Assembly: GCA_004020645.1 (NCBI GenBank)
Contig: SAQL01000020.1
Span: forward strand, 62,001-126,000
Reading direction: 5' to 3'
Source of the DNA: Mesorhizobium sp.
Lineage (GTDB): Bacteria > Pseudomonadota > Alphaproteobacteria > Rhizobiales > Rhizobiaceae
DNA length: 64,000 nucleotides
Position numbers and translations under genes: made by a program. The notes under the pieces were generated by a model. That model had not been told where the DNA came from. It saw nothing but the letters and a program-made list of their open reading frames with translations, and did no database searches. Below, piece after piece: positions 1 to 7,730 of this stretch. Position 1 is the first letter of the stretch. Every line of letters starts with the position of its first letter.

Positions 1-1
1 T

Positions 2-619
2 GATATAACGGCCGCAGTCAATGAGTTGCTGGCCAGCCGCGATCTGCCGCCGCTGCGTCTGGATCAGGTCAAGGCGATGATCGGTGGCGGCGTCAGGAAA
101 CTAATCGAGCGAGCCTTCGCGGCATCCGGTGCGCCGCTCCTCGGCAGCGCGCTCGATGAAGCCAACCGCGTCATGGCGCCGATCTACCGCAGACATCTGA
201 CCGGCCTGACCAGGCTGATGCCTGGCGTCAAGGAGGTTCTCACCCACTTCCACTTGAGCGGAATAGCCATGGGCGTGGTGACCAACAAGCCGCAGCTGGC
301 GGCTCGCGAAATCCTGTTGCATTTTGGGCTGACGGAACATCTCGGTGCGATCGTCGGCGGAGACGCGGTGACATGCCTGAAACCGGCCCCCGACGCCCTG
401 CTGCTGGCGCTCGACCAGCTTCAGGTCGAGCCTCGCGACACGCTGATGGTTGGAGACAGCGGCGCCGACGTGGCCGCCGCCCGCGCCGCCGGCATGCCCG
501 TCATTCTGCTGCGTGGCGGCTACAGCCAGATTGCCGTTGAAGAGCTCGGCGCCGACCTCGTTTGCGATGGCTTGCTCGACCTGCCTTCCGCGATGCGGAG
601 GCTGCAAGACGCCGCATGA
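2..619 (+). CDS. gph: Phosphoglycolate phosphatase, HAD family (5' end missing)
   Basis: This is the C-terminal part of a HAD-superfamily hydrolase. The reading frame is open from base 2, so the start codon and the N-terminal DxDGT nucleophile motif lie upstream of the window; the internal TTG at 26 is not the likely start. What remains matches the phosphoglycolate phosphatase group: a helical cap, then the Lys and Asp motifs (KPAPDALLLAL and MVGDSGADVAAARAAG). The family removes phosphate from 2-phosphoglycolate, the product of Rubisco oxygenation, in the cytoplasm. In some rhizobia such a gene closes a Calvin-cycle cbb cluster near xoxF and pqq genes, so a cbb operon to the left is plausible but not visible here. 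Family assignment is firm; the exact substrate is inferred. Confidence 0.85.
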   Translation, partial: DITAAVNELLASRDLPPLRLDQVKAMIGGGVRKLIERAFAASGAPLLGSALDEANRVMAPIYRRHLTGLTRLMPGVKEVLTHFHLSGIAMGVVTNKPQLAAREILLHFGLTEHLGAIVGGDAVTCLKPAPDALLLALDQLQVEPRDTLMVGDSGADVAAARAAGMPVILLRGGYSQIAVEELGADLVCDGLLDLPSAMRRLQDAA

Positions 620-679
620 CCGGCGCCAACCACCAAGGCGCGCGCCGGCCGAACGCGGTTTCGAACGGCCGGCGAAGTC

Positions 680-738
680 GGGTGACTTCCTGGCGGAAGA
701 ACCGGGTTACTTCCTGGCGGAAGAACCGGGTTACTTGG
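680..738. repeat. 24-bp tandem direct repeat, about 2.4 copies
   Basis: Unit 1 is 680-703 and unit 2 is 704-727. They differ at one position (GGGTGACTTCC versus GGGTTACTTCC), and a partial third copy runs to about 738. The repeat lies between the phosphatase and the convergent cytochrome c, and its right edge contains the cytochrome stop codon. It looks like a recent slippage duplication of a gene 3' end. Confidence 0.85.
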
Positions 739-1111
739 AGAATTGCTTCAGATAGGCGATGACGTTGGCGAGATCCTCGTCCTTCTTGAGACCGGGAAAC
801 GCCATCTTCGTGCCTTTGATCATGGCCTTGGGATCGCGAAGATAGGTCGTCAGCGTGGCTTCGTCCCATTTGATGCCGGATGCGCCCGCCTCGGTCATGG
901 GTTTAGAGAACTTGAACCCCGGATGCGTGCCGGCCGTCCGGCCGATAACGCCGCTCAATGACGGACCGATCTTGTTCTTGTCCGAATCGACGACGTGGCA
1001 GGCCTTGCATTTGGCGAAGACCTTCTCACCCGCCGCGGCATCCTGCGCCTGAGATTGGTTCGTGATAGCAGTCGCAACGGACACGACGGCGAAAAATGCG
1101 ATTGCACGCAT
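731..1111 (-). CDS. Small class I cytochrome c (c2/c550 type)
   Basis: A 126-residue periplasmic cytochrome c. Residues 1-22 form a signal peptide ending in an AQA-like cleavage site. The haem-binding CKACH motif covers residues 35-39, and a downstream Met in GTKMAFPG is the expected sixth iron ligand. Length and motif order fit the soluble cytochrome c2/c550 class, which shuttles electrons between periplasmic dehydrogenases and oxidases. It lies about 6 kb from xoxF on the opposite strand, so it might accept electrons from that system, but the dedicated partner is the xoxG product. Its 3' end carries the tandem repeat described separately. Confidence 0.9.
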   Translation of the reverse strand: MRAIAFFAVVSVATAITNQSQAQDAAAGEKVFAKCKACHVVDSDKNKIGPSLSGVIGRTAGTHPGFKFSKPMTEAGASGIKWDEATLTTYLRDPKAMIKGTKMAFPGLKKDEDLANVIAYLKQFSK

Positions 1112-1772
1112 GGCGTTTCCTCATTGATCGTCAAGGTGCCCTGGACGATTTGCGCATGCCTCTGTCTGATCATCAGCATGCGTCGTTTTATGCAGAGCGA
1201 GAACGTCTCCCTTGTGGAGTTGCCGCGCCTGCATCCTGGAAGCTACCCGGCAGATGGGGGATGTCAACCGTTACCCCGAATTCAAGGCAGTCGCTTCAGA
1301 CCAATTGCCGTGGCGCAGTCGGCGAAGCTGCCGATCTCCCCCCTTGCGGGGGAGATGCCCGGCAGGGCAGAGGGGGTGCTGTCCCGCTGGCCTGTCAGTC
1401 AATTACAGCCACGCCGTCAGGCTGTTTTCGGTTGGGAAAGGTTTTAATCGAGAGTTGGCGATCCTTCCCACCCCCTCTGTCCTGCCGGACATCTCCCCCG
1501 CAAGGGGGGAGATTGGATGCCGCGTCGGCTTTCGCCAACCACCAAAAGTTGGAAGACTGGGCAAGGCGCACTGCAACCCGAAGAGCGCGCTCGGTTCCGG
1601 CGCCCCTATCCATTCGCCTTTGTTGACGGCCATCGGGCGAACGCGTAGCCTCAAACCATTCCGGTTTTCCATGGGCACCTCGGGACTCCGGCAGTTGGCG
1701 ATTTCGTCCAGGCTCGCAGATCGGGCCGGATCTCGCCGAAGCGGGCGTCTTCAAGCGCGCAAGAGGTGCTGA
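1112..1772. other. Gene-free stretch with RIME-like palindromes
   Basis: No convincing gene is visible between the cytochrome c start and the 69-residue ORF. Overlapping ORFs on both strands have no recognisable domain and run through the inverted repeat listed separately. The left 200 bp should contain the cytochrome promoter. Confidence 0.6.
1330..1515. repeat. RIME-like inverted repeat pair
   Basis: Two arms face each other. The left arm (1330-1380) contains the short palindrome CTCCCCCCTTGCGGGGGAG followed by GGCAGGGCAGAGGGGGT. The right arm (1463-1515) contains the reverse complement, ACCCCCTCTGTCCTGCC and then CTCCCCCGCAAGGGGGGAG. About 80 bp of unique sequence separates them. The composition matches the RIME-type intergenic mosaic elements common in Mesorhizobium and related genomes. 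The transcript would fold into a large stem. Confidence 0.8.
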
Positions 1773-1982
1773 ATGGATATGGTCGACCTCATATTGACGG
1801 TTTGCCTGATTGCCAATCCGAGCAATTGCCGAGACGAACATCTCTATTTCGAGAGCCGCGGCTCTCTGGTCCAATGTATGATGCTGGCGCCCAGCGAAAT
1901 CGCGAAATGGTCCCAGCAACACCCGACCCTAACGGTCAAGCGCTGGAAATGCGCTTTCCCGAACAAGGACCGTGCGATCTGA
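1773..1982 (+). CDS. Small conserved-looking protein, quinoprotein locus
   Basis: A 69-residue protein with a hydrophobic N-terminus (MDMVDLILTVCLIANPSNC), three Cys residues and a charged C-terminal region (VKRWKCAFPNKD). An AAGAGGT ribosome-binding site precedes the ATG. I recall similar small Cys-containing proteins of about 70 residues in rhizobial genomes, but no function is known to me. It ends 42 bp before the transporter genes and is probably co-transcribed with them. The short N-terminal hydrophobic stretch could be a membrane anchor or a weak export signal. Confidence 0.65.
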   Translation: MDMVDLILTVCLIANPSNCRDEHLYFESRGSLVQCMMLAPSEIAKWSQQHPTLTVKRWKCAFPNKDRAI

Positions 1983-2024
1983 TCGGCGCCCCGGCTTATT
2001 ACGGCTCTGGGAGGAGACATCACG

Positions 2025-3026
2025 ATGATTTCGCGTCGAGCAACGCTCCGGCTGGCAGCTTTTGGAACAGCCGCGGCTCTTGTCCCAAGGCCGTCCTTCG
2101 CCACGACCCCCTCCTTCGCCACGGCCAGGGTTCGCATTGGTGTGCTGAAGTTCGGCACCGTGAGCTGGGCGCTTGACACGCTGAAGCAGCACAGATTCGA
2201 CACAGCCAACGGCATCGATCTGCAGATCATCGACTTCGCCGGCGAGGATGCAACCAACGTCGCCATGCTGGCCGGCGCGATCGACATCATCGTCTCCGAC
2301 TGGCTGTGGGTCTCGCGCCAGCGCTCGGAAGGCGTCGACCTGACATTGGTCCCCTATTCGACCGCCGTCGGGGCGATCATGGTGAAGGAGGCGGCGCCGA
2401 TCCGCACGATCATCGATCTCAAGGGAAAAAAGATCGGCGTCGCCGGCGGGCCTCTCGATAAAAGCTGGCTGCTGATCCAGGCGCTGGCCAGACGCGATCA
2501 CGGCCTCGACCTGCCGGCAACCAGCGACATCGTCTTTGGCGCGCCGCCGCTGATTTCGGAAAAGGCGATGCAAGGCGAACTCGATGCGGTGCTCAATTTC
2601 TGGCATTTTTGCGCCCGGCTCGAGGCCAACGGCTTTCGTCGGCTGATCGGCGCCGATGATGCGGCGAAAGCGCTCGGGGCCTCGGGCGCCGTATCGGCGC
2701 TCGGCTATGTCTTTCATGACAAATGGGCGAACGAAAATCCGGACGCTATCAGGGGCTTCATCAAGGCTTCGGCGCAGTCCAAGGACTTGCTGGCCAATTC
2801 CGACGATGAGTGGCTGCGCCTTGCGCCGATTATCCGCGCGCAAGGCAAGGAATTGGCAAAACTGCGTGACCGCTATCGCGAGGGCATTCCCAGACGCCCC
2901 GTCGCCGAGGATGCGGCCGACGCCGGCAAACTCTACCGCGTGCTGGCCGAGATCGGCGGCGAAAAGCTGGTCGGCCGCGCGCCCGAGATGGCGCCCGGCA
3001 CGTTCTGGCAGGAGCTGCCGAAATGA
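2025..3026 (+). CDS. ABC transporter substrate-binding protein (SsuA/TauA/NMT1-like)
   Basis: A 333-residue periplasmic binding protein. The ATG follows a strong GGGAGGAG site. The N-terminus has an SRR-type, possibly Tat-like, signal with cleavage near residue 27. The body has the fold signature of nitrate/sulfonate/taurine binding proteins, for example the domain-crossing DLKGKKIGVAGGPLDKSW region around residues 126-145. The next two genes overlap and encode the matching permease and ATPase. A transporter of this class beside the metallohydrolase and SoxYZ-like genes recurs in quinoprotein loci. Its substrate is unknown; a sulfur compound, an alcohol-related organic or a metal complex could all be considered. 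Confidence 0.85.
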   Translation: MISRRATLRLAAFGTAAALVPRPSFATTPSFATARVRIGVLKFGTVSWALDTLKQHRFDTANGIDLQIIDFAGEDATNVAMLAGAIDIIVSDWLWVSRQRSEGVDLTLVPYSTAVGAIMVKEAAPIRTIIDLKGKKIGVAGGPLDKSWLLIQALARRDHGLDLPATSDIVFGAPPLISEKAMQGELDAVLNFWHFCARLEANGFRRLIGADDAAKALGASGAVSALGYVFHDKWANENPDAIRGFIKASAQSKDLLANSDDEWLRLAPIIRAQGKELAKLRDRYREGIPRRPVAEDAADAGKLYRVLAEIGGEKLVGRAPEMAPGTFWQELPK

Positions 3027-3850
3027 CCGCACCTGACACCGGCGATCGCCCGCCTGGCGCCGCAGCCGACATCTCCAGCCAATCCGGCGTTGCAGCGGCG
3101 CTGACACCCGTGCTGACGGTCGCGGTCTCTCTGCTCGGGCTTTGCCTGCTGTGGGGTCTTGCGGCAAATGCCTGGCCGAGCCGTGCCTTTCCTGGGCCGG
3201 GGCGGGTCTGGCAGGTGCTGCTCGCAGAGGCGGCGAACGGCGACCTTTTCTACCATCTCGGCGCGACACTCGGCCGGGTTGCCGCGGCATATGTCGTCGC
3301 GATGGTCATTGGCTCGGTCATCGGCGTTCTCCTCGGCAGCCACCGCAGCGCAGACCGGTTCTTCAGCCCCTGGCTGGTCCTGTTTCTCAACATTCCCGCG
3401 CTGGTCGTCATCGTGCTCGCGTACATCTGGTTCGGCCTCAACGAGGCGGCGGCGATTGGCGCGGTTGCCGTCAACAAGATCCCGAATGTCGTGGTGACGA
3501 TGCGCGAAGGCGCCAGGGCGCTTGATCCGAATTACGCCGAAATGGCCGCCATCTACCGCTTTGGGCTGCTCGATCGCATCCGCCACGTCCTGCTGCCGCA
3601 ACTGCAGCCCTATCTTGCCGCCGCCTCACGATCCGGCATCGCCCTCATCTGGAAGATCGTCCTTGTGGTCGAACTGCTCGGCCGCTCCAACGGTGTCGGC
3701 TTCCAGATCTATCTTTATTTCCAGCTTTTCGACGTCGCCGCCATCCTTGCCTACACGCTGGCTTTCGTTGCGGTGATGCTTGTCATCGAACTCCTTCTGG
3801 TGCAGCCCATTGAACGACATGCAACCCGTTGGCGCCGTCGTCCCGCTTAG
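3023..3850 (+). CDS. ABC transporter permease (SsuC/TauC-like)
   Basis: A 275-residue inner-membrane permease whose ATG overlaps the stop of the binding-protein gene (ATGA). About six hydrophobic segments are visible. The cytoplasmic EAA loop, which docks on the ATPase, is recognisable around MREGARALDPNYAEMA followed by a hydrophobic stretch. This is the binding-protein-dependent transport family used for sulfonates, taurine and nitrate. It overlaps the ATPase gene by 32 bp, so the three genes form one translationally coupled transporter. Confidence 0.88.
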   Translation: MTAPDTGDRPPGAAADISSQSGVAAALTPVLTVAVSLLGLCLLWGLAANAWPSRAFPGPGRVWQVLLAEAANGDLFYHLGATLGRVAAAYVVAMVIGSVIGVLLGSHRSADRFFSPWLVLFLNIPALVVIVLAYIWFGLNEAAAIGAVAVNKIPNVVVTMREGARALDPNYAEMAAIYRFGLLDRIRHVLLPQLQPYLAAASRSGIALIWKIVLVVELLGRSNGVGFQIYLYFQLFDVAAILAYTLAFVAVMLVIELLLVQPIERHATRWRRRPA

Positions 3851-4559
3851 GGTCGACATCGCCGAAAAGACCTTCAGGTCCGCGCAAGGCGTCTCGATCG
3901 CGGCGCTCCAGGACCTTTCCTTCGAGGTCCGGCAAGGCGAATTCGCCTGCTTGCTGGGGCCGTCAGGCTGCGGCAAGACCACGACGCTGCGCATCCTGCT
4001 TGGGTTGGACAAAGATTTTTCCGGCTCCTTCCAGCTGCCTGAAGGCGGCTCCAACCGGATCGCCGCCGTGTTCCAGGAGCCGATCTTGCTGCCGTGGCGG
4101 ACGGTGGAGCAGAATGTCAGGCTGGCGCTGCCGAAAAGCCTGAGAGCGAAGAACCTCGACGGGCTGTTCGACACGCTCGGCCTCGCCGGCATGCGCTCGC
4201 TCTATCCGGCGGAGCTTTCGCTCGGCCTTGCGCGCAGGGCAGCACTTGCCAGGGCCTTCGCCACCGAACCGGCGGTGCTTTTCCTGGACGAACCCTTTGC
4301 CTCGCTCGACGAACGGACTGCCGAGCGGCTTCGGCACCTGCTTTTGACCGTGTGGTCGGCGCGGCCTACGACCGCCCTGATGGTAACGCACAATCTCCGC
4401 GAGGCGCTGATGCTGTCGGACCGCATCATCGTTCTCGCACAGCGGCCAGCCCATGTGCTCGGCATGTTCGACGTAAGGCTGCCGCGGCAATATCGCAATC
4501 CACAGGTGATGAGCGACCTTTTGCGGTCGTTCCACCAAAAATTTCCGGGCGTGGCCTGA
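3819..4559 (+). CDS. ABC transporter ATP-binding protein (SsuB/TauB-like)
   Basis: A cytoplasmic ATPase subunit. Walker A is GPSGCGKTT, the Q-loop lies in AAVFQEPILLPWRTV, and Walker B is AVLFLDEPFASLDE. The signature motif is degenerate (LSLGLARRAALARA instead of LSGGQ), a deviation that often still works in this subfamily. I chose ATG 3819; TTG 3810 and TTG 3780 are in-frame alternatives inside the permease gene. It powers the permease and binding protein encoded just upstream. Confidence 0.85.
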   Translation: MQPVGAVVPLRVDIAEKTFRSAQGVSIAALQDLSFEVRQGEFACLLGPSGCGKTTTLRILLGLDKDFSGSFQLPEGGSNRIAAVFQEPILLPWRTVEQNVRLALPKSLRAKNLDGLFDTLGLAGMRSLYPAELSLGLARRAALARAFATEPAVLFLDEPFASLDERTAERLRHLLLTVWSARPTTALMVTHNLREALMLSDRIIVLAQRPAHVLGMFDVRLPRQYRNPQVMSDLLRSFHQKFPGVA

Positions 4560-4594
4560 TCGCCTTACGGCTCGAAATGCATATCGGGGAAGCC

Positions 4595-5566
4595 ATGTCG
4601 ATCGATAGGACAAGACGCAAGCTTGTGAACGCCTTCGCCTGCACCGCGGTCAGCGCCGCGATGCTGCCCTGTTGCCCCGGGCGGTCCGCTCTCGCCGCAG
4701 CCTACGGCCTTGAATTCAAGCTCAGGAAAATCGCCGACGGCGTCTTCGCTTTCCGGGGCGTCGATGAATTGATGAGCGCCGCCAACCAGGGCGCGATTTC
4801 GAACCTGGCCGTCGTCGTCGGCAGCGACGCCGTTGCCGTCATCGACAGCGGCGGCAGCCTGGTCGAGGCGAACGCCCTCATCGCCGCGATCGGCAAGATG
4901 AGCGCCAAGCCGGTTCGCTACCTGATCAACACCCACATGCACCCCGACCACATCTTCGGCAATGCGGCGTTCCGGGAGATCGGCGCCACTATTGTCGGCC
5001 ATCGCAATCTGCCGCGCGCGCTCGAGGCACGCGGCGCGTTCTACCTGCAAGGTTTTCGCGAACAGATCGGCGGCGCGCTGATGAAAGGGATCGAGATCAT
5101 ACCGCCGACGATGCTGGTCGACGACCGCCTGCAGCTCGACCTCGGTGGACGCGTGCTCGAATTGCAGGCATGGAAGGCGGCTCACACCGACAACGACCTG
5201 ACCGTCTTCGACAGCGCGACCCGCACGCTGTTTGCCGGCGATCTCGTTTTCATAGGTTCCTTGCCGACGCTCGACGGGTCGCTGCTCGGCTGGCTCCACC
5301 AGATGGATGCGCTGGCCGCGGTCGGCGCCGCGCGCGTCGTGCCGGGTCATGGCCCGGTGCCGGCCGACTGGCCGCAGGCGCTGACGGCGCAGCGGCGCTA
5401 TTTCGAAATTCTGGCGCGCGATATTCGCAAGGCGATCGCCGACGGGACGCCGCTCAGCGATGCCGTCAAGACCGCCGGTGCAAGCGAACGGGGCAATTGG
5501 CAGCTGTTCGACGACTACAACGAGCGCAATGCAACGGCCGCCTTTGCCGAACTCGAATGGGAATAG
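4595..5566 (+). CDS. Quinoprotein-associated zinc metallohydrolase (MBL fold, SoxH-related)
   Basis: A 323-residue metallo-beta-lactamase-fold protein with a twin-arginine-like signal (RTRRKLVNAFACTAVSA). The zinc site HMHPDH (H114, H116, D118, H119) is intact, and further metal ligands are expected in the HTDND and PGHGP motifs. It resembles the SoxH-related 'quinoprotein relay system zinc metallohydrolase' families found beside PQQ dehydrogenase genes. A GGGGAA site precedes ATG 4595; ATG 4577 is an in-frame alternative. The SoxYZ-like carrier gene follows after about 115 bp. In Sox systems a carrier cysteine holds sulfur intermediates, so this enzyme may act on carrier-bound adducts, but its reaction is unproven. 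Confidence 0.85.
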   Translation: MSIDRTRRKLVNAFACTAVSAAMLPCCPGRSALAAAYGLEFKLRKIADGVFAFRGVDELMSAANQGAISNLAVVVGSDAVAVIDSGGSLVEANALIAAIGKMSAKPVRYLINTHMHPDHIFGNAAFREIGATIVGHRNLPRALEARGAFYLQGFREQIGGALMKGIEIIPPTMLVDDRLQLDLGGRVLELQAWKAAHTDNDLTVFDSATRTLFAGDLVFIGSLPTLDGSLLGWLHQMDALAAVGAARVVPGHGPVPADWPQALTAQRRYFEILARDIRKAIADGTPLSDAVKTAGASERGNWQLFDDYNERNATAAFAELEWE

Positions 5567-5681
5567 ACACCGACAAGCGCTGGGCGGGATGAAGTGGATC
5601 GATTTGCCAAACGCATCGTCAAAGGCTTATCCTCGACATCGGCCTGGGCACCACCTCTCTGACATTGGTGGAGGCATCGAA

Positions 5682-6539
5682 ATGCAGAACCACGCTTACA
5701 CGAGCCGGCAGCTCGTCTTGCCGCTCGCAGCCATCTTCGCCGCGATCATCCTCGGCACGCTCTTTGGCTCCTCCGGAGCCGCCAACGCGCAGCAAACAGC
5801 CGCGTCTTCGGACAGGATCTGGCAGGATTTGAAAGGCGACGTGTTCGGCGATCGGGCAATTCTGGTCGATACCGGCGTCGTCAGGATCGAGGCGCCGAAG
5901 CGGGCGCAGGACGCCGCCATCGTGCCCGTCGACATCTATATCGACCCGGCCAAGGCAGCCGACGACATCAAATCCGTCACCTTGATCATCGACGTCAATC
6001 CGGCACCGGTGGCGGCGACGTTCCAGATCGGCAAGGACGCCGGCGTGACGCATCTGTCGACGCGCGTGCGCGTCAACGACTATTCCTATTTGCGCGCCAT
6101 AGCAGAGACGCGGGGCGGCGAACTCCACATGGCGCAGACCTTCGTCAAGGCGTCAGGCGGATGCTCCGTCCCGGCGGTCAAGAACCAGGACGAGGCGATT
6201 GCGACGATGGGACAGATGAAGCTGCGCCAATTCCCGCCGCAAGAGACGATGACAAAGGCGCAGGAACTGCAGCTGATGATCCGGCACCCGAACAATTCGG
6301 GCCTGCAGCGGAATCCACAGACCCAGTATTTCATCCCCGCGCATTTTGTTCAGAAACTGTCGATCTCGCAGGCAGACCGGCCGATCCTCTCGATGGAAGG
6401 TGGGATATCGATTTCGGAAGATCCCAATTTTCGGTTCGATTTCACCGCGCACGGCACTGGCGACATCCAGGTCGAAGCGATCGATACGGACGGCAAGGTC
6501 TTTCGCAATCAATGGCCACTGGAGGCTACGGGACTCTGA
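5682..6539 (+). CDS. Quinoprotein dehydrogenase-associated SoxYZ-like carrier
   Basis: A 285-residue secreted protein with an N-terminal hydrophobic signal ending near ANAQQ. The first half resembles SoxY and ends with the SoxY-type swinging-arm cysteine in ASGGCSVP (C161). The second half resembles SoxZ, an immunoglobulin-like domain containing LQLMIRHPNNSG. The fusion matches the SoxYZ-like carrier family tied to PQQ-dependent dehydrogenases. In thiosulfate oxidation SoxYZ carries substrate covalently on this Cys; here no soxA, soxX, soxB or soxC is present, so the cargo is unknown. Order and orientation suggest it works with the upstream metallohydrolase. Confidence 0.87.
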   Translation: MQNHAYTSRQLVLPLAAIFAAIILGTLFGSSGAANAQQTAASSDRIWQDLKGDVFGDRAILVDTGVVRIEAPKRAQDAAIVPVDIYIDPAKAADDIKSVTLIIDVNPAPVAATFQIGKDAGVTHLSTRVRVNDYSYLRAIAETRGGELHMAQTFVKASGGCSVPAVKNQDEAIATMGQMKLRQFPPQETMTKAQELQLMIRHPNNSGLQRNPQTQYFIPAHFVQKLSISQADRPILSMEGGISISEDPNFRFDFTAHGTGDIQVEAIDTDGKVFRNQWPLEATGL

Positions 6540-6600
6540 ATCCTTGAAACCGCATACGGCGGTTGTCTCCCGCCGTCGCCGCTCTTACCAGGGCACGCTC

Positions 6601-6708
6601 TAAAGCGCGTCGCGTTTGACCGGCCTCATATGCATGTCGTTATCGCAAAACCGCTGCACACCCTAGGGGCGGGGCCCGAGGGCATGCTTTTGCGCGACAT
6701 GCATTAAA
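6601..6708. repeat. Dispersed palindromic element, copy 1 (with 26-bp insertion)
   Basis: This intergenic element contains CTAAAGCGCGTCGCGTTTGA, then ATGCATGTCGTTATCGCAAA and, after a GC-rich insertion, TTTTGCGCGACATGCAT. The same modules occur at 34893-34997 in reverse orientation, with one mismatch over the 32-bp core. Copy 1 has about 26 extra bp (CCTAGGGGC to GGCATGC) splitting the second arm. It sits between convergent genes and reaches the stop codon of the 117-residue gene. Confidence 0.8.
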
Positions 6709-7057
6709 AGCAGCGCACGTCGGCTTCCGCCTGCGCGCGCTTCAATTCCGTGCTTGCGGCTTTTGCCGGCGCGCTTTCGCGAAACAGTCCGGAACGTTCC
6801 CCTATCGTCAGGGACATGCTCTTGAAGGTCTCGGCCCTTTCATAATCCTCGAACGGAAGGATCGAGGCGATGACGTCGATCGAGCAGGAACAGTTCTCCA
6901 GCGCCTGACGTGTCTGGCCATTCGTCTGCATGCAGCCGAGCACATAGTCGACAATCGTCGCCGTCGGATAATCTCCGGCGGCGCCGGCCGGATTGGCGAA
7001 GGCCAGGGCCGATGCAAGCAACAGCGGCAAGGTCGAAAAGCCGACATATCTGAGCAT
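6704..7057 (-). CDS. Secreted Cys-containing protein of the quinoprotein locus
   Basis: A 117-residue protein with a classical signal peptide (about residues 1-26, ending in GAA). The mature part has a short cysteine cluster (VLGCMQTNG, ENCSCSIDVIASILP) and a C-terminal Cys (ADVRCF), so one or two disulfides in the periplasm are likely. I recognise the pattern from other PQQ-dehydrogenase loci, but I know of no assigned function. It is transcribed away from xoxF and shares the long upstream intergenic region. Its stop codon lies at the edge of a dispersed repeat. Confidence 0.7.
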   Translation of the reverse strand: MLRYVGFSTLPLLLASALAFANPAGAAGDYPTATIVDYVLGCMQTNGQTRQALENCSCSIDVIASILPFEDYERAETFKSMSLTIGERSGLFRESAPAKAASTELKRAQAEADVRCF

Positions 7058-7730
7058 GGGGAACCCTCCGATTGGCGCGGACGTGACTGATCGAGCCCGA
7101 TGGATCGAGACAGATCACCGCACCAGTTGGCCTCGTGCCACCACGCCAGTCAAGTTCTCATGCAGGCCATATAGTACCAAAGGAGCAAGGCCGTACCGGC
7201 CGGCAAAAGGCCTCCCCGACAGCACGAACATCCGCTCCGAAACCCGGTGCTGACCTTCATTTCATGTCTCTTTCACTATCGGCACCCGGAGCGACGCTCG
7301 CATACTTAAACCCATATGCTCTAAGGAATATTCGCAAATAGAAATCAATACATTTTGCCCAAAAAATACGCAAAATTTGGCAACTTATATAAATCTCGCT
7401 TCATTCACAGTCGATCAATAGCTTTGTGTCTGGTTTTTTTCATATCTATTTCTCTATATTGCAGTGCAACATAGACGGAAGTGATTTTTCTTGCCTTCCG
7501 CCTGGGGATGACATAGCTTCATCCTGTTTCCGGCTTCAAGGGCGTCACCGTCATTAGGGAGCGGCGACAGTCTTTCGTAGGCCAAGTGGGATGGGCAGTA
7601 ACGGTGCCCTCTGCTCATTCGGCTTAGGTCGTGACACGCTGCCGGAAATACTTCCCCCACATGAATCGCTTGGGCAAGCCCTCGTGGGCTCGACGGACGA
7701 TTCGTCATTGTGAACCCTGGGAGGACTTTG
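7058..7730. promoter_or_regulatory. Long divergent intergenic region upstream of xoxF
   Basis: This 670-bp stretch has no supported gene. The part from about 7300 to 7480 is strikingly AT-rich against the surroundings and contains poly-T and TATA-like runs. It also holds the perfect palindrome TTGCAGTGCAA at 7459-7469. The region must hold the xoxF promoter, the promoter of the divergent 117-residue gene, and a long 5' leader of up to 250 nt. Confidence 0.55.
7459..7469. promoter_or_regulatory. Palindrome TTGCAGTGCAA upstream of xoxF
   Basis: A perfect 5-bp inverted repeat with a 1-bp spacer, at the downstream edge of the AT-rich block and about 260 bp before the xoxF start. It could be an operator, but no regulator in the window is tied to it. 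Confidence 0.3.

Noticed and set aside
1929..3290. 453-codon minus-strand frame
   Set aside because: Antisense to the binding-protein and permease genes, which carry clear motifs and ribosome-binding sites.
4094..4594. N-terminal extension of the metallohydrolase frame
   Set aside because: It lies entirely within the ATPase gene in another frame; the signal peptide and ribosome-binding site place the start at 4595.
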